A stretch of DNA of 64,000 nucleotides from Brevibacillus agri (GTDB lineage: Bacteria; Bacillota; Bacilli; Brevibacillales; Brevibacillaceae), in NCBI RefSeq assembly GCF_004117055.1, contig NZ_CP026363.1, positions 4,884,501 to 4,948,500 on the forward strand, read 5' to 3'. Of this stretch, positions 59,158 through 64,000 are shown piece by piece. Positions within the stretch are counted from its first letter, which is position 1; the number at the start of each line of letters is the position of its first letter. The notes below the pieces were generated by a model, which searched no databases, was not told the origin of the DNA, and saw only the letters and a list, made by a program, of their open reading frames with translations. A program made the position numbers and the translations under genes.

Positions 59158-60045
59158 TTAGAGCAGCGCGATCGTCAAAAGCGTAAACAAGGCGAGCGGA
59201 ATGATTCTTTTGCCTCTTCGGCACGGACGGCGGCGTTTTTTCCTCGGCACGACGACTGCAGCCGGAGGTGGTGGCGGCGGTGGGTACGGGTAACACGGCT
59301 GAGGCGGGTAGGGCGGGAACGGTGGGAACGGCGCCATGTACGGATTGAAGCCGGAATAAGGGCTGACGAAAGGAGCGCCCTCTCCAAACGGACTCACCTG
59401 GCCGTACGGAAAGCTCGGACTGCCAAACGGACTTACTTGCCCATATGGCTGGCCCGGACTGCCGAACGGGCTTACCTGCCCAAACGGCTGATTCGGGCTG
59501 CCGAACGGACTTACCTGCCCATACGGTTGACCCGGACTGCCGAACGGGCTTACCTGCCCAAACGGCTGATTCGGGCTGCCGAACGGACTTACCTGCCCAT
59601 ACGGCTGGTTCGGGCTGCCGAATGGGCTGATCGGAGCGTATGGATAGCAATCGTCCGCGTAAGGGCTGACTTGACCAGCAGGAGGCCGATTCGGCTGGCT
59701 GCTGCTGCCAAGCGGACTGACATCGCCAAACGGCTGGTATCCGCCATATGGATAGCCGTAGGGAGTCCAGTCCGGGTACATGCCCCAGTCTCCATGCGAT
59801 TTGCGGCTGGCTACCTCTTCGAACTCGTAGTCGTCTTCCTCTGCATCGGGATCGTCCACTTCCACATATACATTCTGATCGTCAAAGTCCACGATCACGC
59901 CTTCAAAAATCTGGCCGTCAATCGCTTCAATGCGCACCTTTTTCTCGACGTGTTCTTTGCATATGTTGTGCACATTTTCACGCATATCCTTTATCAGACT
60001 GACCGTCTGGACGTCAGCCTGGTACAGGTTTTTTTCAGACTGCAT
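59158..60045 (-). CDS. Lsm-like protein with 13-residue Pro/Gly repeats and hydrophobic tail
   Basis: A 295-residue mosaic. Residues about 25-70 (KEHVEKKVRIEAIDGQIFEG then VIVDFDDQNVYVEVDD) look like a small Sm/YlxS-type beta barrel. About 105-225 is made of tandem 13-residue units SPFGSPNQPYGQV with N/G and Y/F variants, encoded by 39-base DNA repeats. A poly-Pro stretch (YPPPPPPPAAVVV) and a very basic cluster (PRKKRRRPCRRGKR) precede a C-terminal hydrophobic tail (IIPLALFTLLTIALL). Tail plus basic cluster suggest membrane anchoring with the repeats facing the cytoplasm or forespore. Similar tyrosine/proline repeats occur in spore coat proteins. Confidence 0.75.
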   Translation of the reverse strand: MQSEKNLYQADVQTVSLIKDMRENVHNICKEHVEKKVRIEAIDGQIFEGVIVDFDDQNVYVEVDDPDAEEDDYEFEEVASRKSHGDWGMYPDWTPYGYPYGGYQPFGDVSPLGSSSQPNRPPAGQVSPYADDCYPYAPISPFGSPNQPYGQVSPFGSPNQPFGQVSPFGSPGQPYGQVSPFGSPNQPFGQVSPFGSPGQPYGQVSPFGSPSFPYGQVSPFGEGAPFVSPYSGFNPYMAPFPPFPPYPPQPCYPYPPPPPPPAAVVVPRKKRRRPCRRGKRIIPLALFTLLTIALL

Positions 60046-60125
60046 GGAAACTCCTCCCCTTCTGGTGTTTCTTTATTACCATATACAGGTGCCCATGGGG
60101 AGGTGTACCGGGTTTGCAGTTCGGA

Positions 60126-61262
60126 CTAGCCCATTTTGTTCGACGTTTCGTCTGTTTTTGCCAAAAAGCGGGATGGCAAAAACGGCGTCAGACGCTCTGT
60201 CTCGCCTTTTTCCAGGTAGTCGGCCATCCATTTCGCGGTAGCCGGGGACAGCAAGATGCCGTTGCGGAAGTGCCCTCCGGCAATCGAAAGCCCGTCCCAG
60301 CCGGGCACGGGACCAAGCAGCGGCTTGCCATCTGCGGTAGCTGGCCGCAGTCCGCCCCACGCCTCCAGAAAAGCAGCGCCGTGCAAGGCCGGGACGTACG
60401 GCATGACTCCGTTCAGGATGCTGGCCAAGCCCGCCATTGTAACTTCGCGCTGAAAGCCGCTTTCGTCTTCTGTCGCGCCGATGACGATTTTCCCGTCCTT
60501 CTTCGGCGTGATGTAGCCGGAGGTGCCAAAAATGACGGTGCGAAGCGGGATGCCTGCGGAGGATACCGCCGCGATCTGGCCGCGAACCGGGCGAACGGGA
60601 ATCGAAACGCCGAGCATTTCCAGCATGATGCCCGCCCACGCGCCTGACGTGATGATCGTTTGCTCCGCCCGCAGCGGTCCAAGCGAACTCTCCACGCCGA
60701 CTACCCGGCCGCCTTTTACCGCGATGCCGCTCACGACACAGCCTGCGTGCAACGCGACGCCTTGCAGCCGGCATGCTGTCACCAGAGCGCGCAGCAGCAT
60801 GCGGTTGTTGATATGCCCTTCGTACGGAGAGTAGATGGCTGCCTGCGCCTGCTCGGTCAAAAGCGGCTCCACCTCAGCCAGTTGCTGCCGCTCCGTCAAA
60901 AGGTGGACGCTGTGCCCCGCTTCTTTTTGCCAATGGTACTTCGCCAAAAGCTGTGCCTGCTCGTCATCGTTGAGCGCGACCGTCAGCAGCCCTTCCAGGC
61001 TGAGCTGGACGTCTCCTCCGGTAAACTCTTCCAGCTCGGCCGCCCACTGCGGGTAATAGGCCAGCGAAGTCATGCCCAGATCGAGCATCGGGCCTGGGGC
61101 CGTAAACTCCTTCAACGGCGCGAGCATCCCCGCCGCCGCAGAAGACGCCTGTCCGCCCCATTCTCCCTGCTCGACCAGCGTGACGCTCCTTCCTCTTCGT
61201 GACAACTCATAAGCCAGACTTAATCCGATAATTCCTCCACCCACTACGAGACAATCGCTCAA
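60126..61262 (-). CDS. thiO: Glycine oxidase
   Basis: A 378-residue flavoenzyme that oxidises glycine to dehydroglycine for the thiazole ring of thiamin. TTG 61262 follows GGAGAGAG. N-terminal FAD motif LVVGGGIIGLSLAYELSRRG, then QASSAAAGMLAPLKEF and C-terminal GHFRNGILLSPATAKWMADY are diagnostic. It sits behind a TPP riboswitch with a terminator, on its own: thiS, thiG and thiE are not in the window. Confidence 0.92.
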   Translation of the reverse strand: MSDCLVVGGGIIGLSLAYELSRRGRSVTLVEQGEWGGQASSAAAGMLAPLKEFTAPGPMLDLGMTSLAYYPQWAAELEEFTGGDVQLSLEGLLTVALNDDEQAQLLAKYHWQKEAGHSVHLLTERQQLAEVEPLLTEQAQAAIYSPYEGHINNRMLLRALVTACRLQGVALHAGCVVSGIAVKGGRVVGVESSLGPLRAEQTIITSGAWAGIMLEMLGVSIPVRPVRGQIAAVSSAGIPLRTVIFGTSGYITPKKDGKIVIGATEDESGFQREVTMAGLASILNGVMPYVPALHGAAFLEAWGGLRPATADGKPLLGPVPGWDGLSIAGGHFRNGILLSPATAKWMADYLEKGETERLTPFLPSRFLAKTDETSNKMG

Positions 61263-61351
61263 TTTTTCTCTCTCCTCGCTTGTTGTAATCTCTTCGGGGC
61301 CGTTCGAAAGCGCCGTTGTAGCCAAAAGCCCCTGGCGCAGTCGACAAAATG

Positions 61352-61386
61352 AAAAAAACCACCTTCTCCTTCGCAGGAAAAGGCGG
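61352..61386 (-). terminator. Riboswitch-controlled terminator of thiO
   Basis: CCACCTTCTCC (61359-61369) pairs with GGAAAAGGCGG (61376-61386) over 11 bp with two G-U pairs; the minus strand continues TTTTTTT. It lies between the TPP aptamer and thiO and is the likely expression platform. Confidence 0.85.
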
Positions 61387-61435
61387 GCTTCATACGCATC
61401 GTAACCAAATAAAAAAGCGCTGTTTGCCGGCAACC

Positions 61436-61530
61436 GTATCCCTGCGCCGGCATGATCCGGATCAGGTGCAATGGGTCGACGGTCGTTGCTTCCATCCTCT
61501 CAGCCCCGCATGAAGGACTCCCCGAGTTGC
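61436..61530 (-). ncRNA. TPP riboswitch (THI element) controlling thiO
   Basis: On the minus strand the conserved blocks appear in order: CTCGGGGAGTCC, GCTGAGAGGATGGAA, CGACCC, ACCTGATCCGGATCATGCC, GGCGCAGGGA. The CUGAGA and ACCUGAUC-GGAU-AUGCC blocks bind TPP. Thiamin pyrophosphate should favour the downstream terminator and shut off thiO. Confidence 0.95.
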
Positions 61531-61558
61531 TTGATCTTTTATTTTCGTTCACCCACCA

Positions 61559-61588
61559 AGTATAGTCCTCTTGGGCGCGATCTGACAA
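61559..61588 (-). promoter_or_regulatory. thiO promoter
   Basis: On the minus strand TTGTCA (61583-61588), 18 bases, TATACT (61559-61564). Transcription would start about 20 bases before the TPP aptamer. It lies just after the pgi stop codon. Confidence 0.65.
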
Positions 61589-61613
61589 GATGGTCTGCGC
61601 TTTCATCCTCAGC

Positions 61614-63203
61614 TTAATCCTCGTCTTTCACATCGTAGCTTTCCGGAACCGTCTCGTGACGCGCCGCTTCCTCGAACTCGCGAAGCTTGCGCATTTCCTC
61701 CAGATGGTGATTGAACTGCTCCTTGTTGATGATGTACTCGTTGCCGTCGTGGAGAGCGCGGATTTTGCCCTGATGAATTTTTTCCAAAATAAACGTTTCA
61801 GGAAGCTCCAAATACGCCGCTGTCTCCTCCACAGTCAAATACGTCTTGTTCTCGCGCAATCTTGCCTCCAGTTCCGCTTTCTGCTGCTCGAATCCAGGTT
61901 TTCCCAGAAGGGCGAACATGTTGGCCTTGTACGCCTCCACCCCGGGCTGATCGAACGGGTTGACCCCTAGCAAATAGCCGCTGATCCCGCACGCCTTTTC
62001 AAAAAAGTAGATCAGGGCGCCGAGATGGTACGCTGTCGCCTCTGGCATCTCCACAAGCAGGTTCGGTACGCCGCCATCTACATGGGCCAGTACCGTTCCC
62101 TCGAAAGCCTTTTTATTGACAAACCCCATCCGCTTGCCGGACAGGAAGTTCAACCCGTCCACATCGAGCGGGTCCTCCTGCACGGTCACGTCGACGGCGG
62201 GCTTGTTGACCGTAACAACCGTTTCAAACAACTGCCGCATGCCGTCCTGTATGTACTGCCCCAACGAGTGCAGGTCCGTGGAAAACTCGGCTGACGCGGG
62301 AAAAATTCCTTTGCCGTCTTTTCCTTCCGACTCCCCGAAAAGCTGCTTCCACCACTCCGCGAAAAAGCGGAACTGCGGCTCGTAGCTGACCAGAAGCTCC
62401 ACGGTTTTACCTTTGCGGTACAGCGCATTGCGAATCGCCGCATACTGGTAGCACGGATTTTCGTACAAATCCATGACCATGTAGCGCTCGCTCGCGTCTT
62501 GCGCGCCCTTCATCAGCGCGTCCAGATCGGCCCCGCTCACTGCGATTGGCAACAGTCCGACTGCGGTCAGGACGGAAAAACGTCCGCCGATATCGTCCGG
62601 AATGACGAAGCTTTCGTACCCTTCGTCCTCCGCGAGTCTTTTTAAGGCGCCGCGCGTTTTGTCCGTCGTAACATAGATGCGCTTCTTCGCCTGCTCGCGG
62701 CCGTACTTGTTCTCCAGCCAGGTGCGCAGCAGCCGAAAAGCGATCGCGGGCTCTGTCGTCGTGCCCGACTTCGAGATGACATTGATGGACACGTCTTTTC
62801 CTTCGAGCACGTCCATCAGATGAGAGATATAAACCGGGCTGATATTGTTCCCGACAAAATAAATTTCCGGAAAACGCCGCTTCGACTTCGGCAGCAAATT
62901 GTAAAAGCTGTGGCCCAAAATGTCCAGTACAGCTTTCGCCCCTAAATATGAACCCCCGATTCCAATTACCAAAAGCACATCCGAATCAGCCTGGATACGC
63001 GCCGCCGCCTGGCGAATCCGCTCAAATTCAGCGCGGTCGTACCTCTGCGGCCAATCAACCCAACCGAGATAGTCTCTGCCTGGACCCGTTCTTTTGTGCA
63101 ACATCTCATGCGCCTGCCCGATCGCCGGGGCAAGCTGCTCCCACTCATGCTGTCTCACAAAGGCGCGTGCATTAGAGTAATCAAATCGAATCGCTTGGTT
63201 CAT
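61614..63203 (-). CDS. pgi: Glucose-6-phosphate isomerase fused to an excisionase-like HTH domain
   Basis: A 529-residue protein; ATG 63203 follows GGGAGGGG. Residues 1 to about 450 are a complete Pgi: [54 protein letters not shown], and [20 protein letters not shown] at the usual C-terminus. Bacterial Pgi proteins of this type end near here, at about 450. This one continues in frame with [20 protein letters not shown] and [19 protein letters not shown], a DNA-binding fold of the excisionase/MerR-like (HTH_17) type, then an acidic tail. Pgi interconverts glucose- and fructose-6-phosphate; the HTH suggests a moonlighting regulator. Confidence 0.93.
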   Translation of the reverse strand: MNQAIRFDYSNARAFVRQHEWEQLAPAIGQAHEMLHKRTGPGRDYLGWVDWPQRYDRAEFERIRQAAARIQADSDVLLVIGIGGSYLGAKAVLDILGHSFYNLLPKSKRRFPEIYFVGNNISPVYISHLMDVLEGKDVSINVISKSGTTTEPAIAFRLLRTWLENKYGREQAKKRIYVTTDKTRGALKRLAEDEGYESFVIPDDIGGRFSVLTAVGLLPIAVSGADLDALMKGAQDASERYMVMDLYENPCYQYAAIRNALYRKGKTVELLVSYEPQFRFFAEWWKQLFGESEGKDGKGIFPASAEFSTDLHSLGQYIQDGMRQLFETVVTVNKPAVDVTVQEDPLDVDGLNFLSGKRMGFVNKKAFEGTVLAHVDGGVPNLLVEMPEATAYHLGALIYFFEKACGISGYLLGVNPFDQPGVEAYKANMFALLGKPGFEQQKAELEARLRENKTYLTVEETAAYLELPETFILEKIHQGKIRALHDGNEYIINKEQFNHHLEEMRKLREFEEAARHETVPESYDVKDED

Positions 63204-63400
63204 GGCTCCCCTCCCAAGGAACGTCATCTATTTTCTTATCTTATCACGCCAAAAGCCAGAAAGTTGCTTTCCGTCAAAACATCACAAAATGTGAGCAAAT
63301 CGTGAACAATTCGCCACAAGTGTTACCTTTTTCCAGACCTGGCGTAAGACTTCACCGAGCAAAGAAATAATACGGTTCCTAACAGCAAGGAGAAATGAAC

Positions 63401-64000
63401 ATGAAAAAACGGTGGTGGATCATCGGTTCCGTGGTCGTCCTGCTCGGTGCGGGCTTCGTCGGAATCAACATGATGGGCTCTCAGCAAGCCATGGGCATGC
63501 CGGTAAACATCGGGGCTCCGACCAAGTCAGTCCTGGAGAGCAAAATTTTGACCTCGGGGATCGTCACGGTAGAGGACAAGCAAAAGCAGTATGCCAACGT
63601 AACCGGAACCTTGCGCGAGTTTGTGGTGAAGGAAGGCGACAAGGTCAAGAAAGGCCAGGTCATCGCAAAAATCGACACCTCGGATGTCGACGGCAGACTG
63701 CTTGATCTGGAAGCGCAAATGGAAGTAGCCAAAGCCAATCTGGCAAAAGCCCAGATCGGGGCAGAGCCGGAAGAAGTGGCGCAGGAGCGCGAGCGGGTCA
63801 ATCAGGCCCAGCGCGAATACGACGCAGCCAAACGCGAGTACGATCGGATCCAGCAACTGTTCGCTTCGGGGGCTTCCACGCAGCAAGAGTTGGACAAGGC
63901 CAAATCTGTTTTGGACAACGCCCAGTCTTCCCTGAATGTCACGAAGCAACAGTTTGCCCTCAAGCAAAAAGGGCCGCGCAAGGAAGACATCGCCGCCCAG
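63401..64000 (+). CDS. Efflux periplasmic-adaptor (HlyD/MacA-like), partial
   Basis: The frame starts at ATG 63401 behind AAGGAG and runs 200 codons to the right edge without a stop. One N-terminal membrane helix (WWIIGSVVVLLGAGFVGINM) anchors it; a lipoyl-like half motif (LREFVVKEGDKVKKGQVIAK) and a long coiled-coil hairpin (LDLEAQMEVAKANLAKAQIG; YDRIQQLFASGASTQQELDK) follow. This is the adaptor of MacB-type ABC or RND exporters; the ATPase and permease genes would lie to the right, outside the window. Confidence 0.88.
   Translation, partial: MKKRWWIIGSVVVLLGAGFVGINMMGSQQAMGMPVNIGAPTKSVLESKILTSGIVTVEDKQKQYANVTGTLREFVVKEGDKVKKGQVIAKIDTSDVDGRLLDLEAQMEVAKANLAKAQIGAEPEEVAQERERVNQAQREYDAAKREYDRIQQLFASGASTQQELDKAKSVLDNAQSSLNVTKQQFALKQKGPRKEDIAAQ

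Overview
The window looks like chromosomal DNA of a Gram-positive, endospore-forming Bacillota of moderately high GC, most likely Brevibacillus or a close Paenibacillaceae relative. The reasons are strong Shine-Dalgarno sequences before almost every gene, frequent GTG and TTG starts, futalosine-pathway menaquinone genes (mqnB, mqnD), a YtpB-type terpene synthase, CvfB, YitT, YugN and YusF homologues, and GlnR, Fur and sigma-54 signals. The genus is inferred; no rRNA or other species marker is present. No tRNA, rRNA, CRISPR array or prophage was seen.

Layout. 1-3.6 kb: small acetyltransferases, a Nudix hydrolase, a frameshifted ankyrin gene and a FrnE/Rrf2 redox pair. 3.7-9.3 kb: a Fur-boxed ferric-iron ABC importer followed upstream by an OmpR-type two-component pair. 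9.5-12.4 kb: an unusual Cu/Zn superoxide dismutase, mqnBD and a truncated nitroreductase. 12.5-16.3 kb: a cold-shock gene, an ethanolamine permease gene (eutH) behind a leader that carries two matching ANTAR-type hexaloop hairpins and a terminator, an fkbM remnant and yitT. 16.4-20.8 kb: a two-component system divergent from an ABC-2 exporter. 20.8-25.1 kb: repeats, a HAD phosphatase, a coiled-coil repeat protein, a thioesterase, and a DinB-GNAT-leader peptide-EamA cluster with an attenuator-like leader. 25.2-28.5 kb: an LD-carboxypeptidase gene interrupted at codon 3-4 by a 1.64-kb insertion sequence, then degenerate short repeats. 28.5-34.8 kb: lipoprotein, two-component pair, brnQ, alkA, proline dehydrogenase. 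35-39.8 kb: a sigma-54 activator and an overlapping wHTH regulator divergent from the proline dehydrogenase, an MFS transporter and a sugar dehydrogenase remnant. 40-49.9 kb: PilZ protein, YtpB, GlnL-like regulator, TAXI-TRAP transporter operon, cvfB, uppP and small genes. 50-64 kb: MFS transporter; amtB with two perfect GlnR boxes followed by a DUF294 nucleotidyltransferase and a DEDD exonuclease; ProX-type deacylase, MOSC, nadK and Nudix genes; a repeat and giant-hairpin region; YugN; an Lsm-like repeat protein; TPP-riboswitch-controlled thiO; a glucose-6-phosphate isomerase fused to an excisionase-like HTH; and the start of an efflux adaptor gene.

How the genes work together. Nitrogen control recurs: GlnR boxes at amtB, a GlnL-like regulator, sigma-54-driven proline catabolism and an ethanolamine permease under apparent antitermination. 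The points most worth following are the ANTAR-type leader of eutH, the amtB operon that has a DUF294 nucleotidyltransferase and an exonuclease where glnK is usually found, the leader-peptide attenuator of the EamA exporter, the Pgi-HTH fusion and the large hairpin at 58.15-58.36 kb. At least five genes (ankyrin, nitroreductase, fkbM, LD-carboxypeptidase, sugar dehydrogenase) are broken, so this is a locally decaying accessory-rich stretch.
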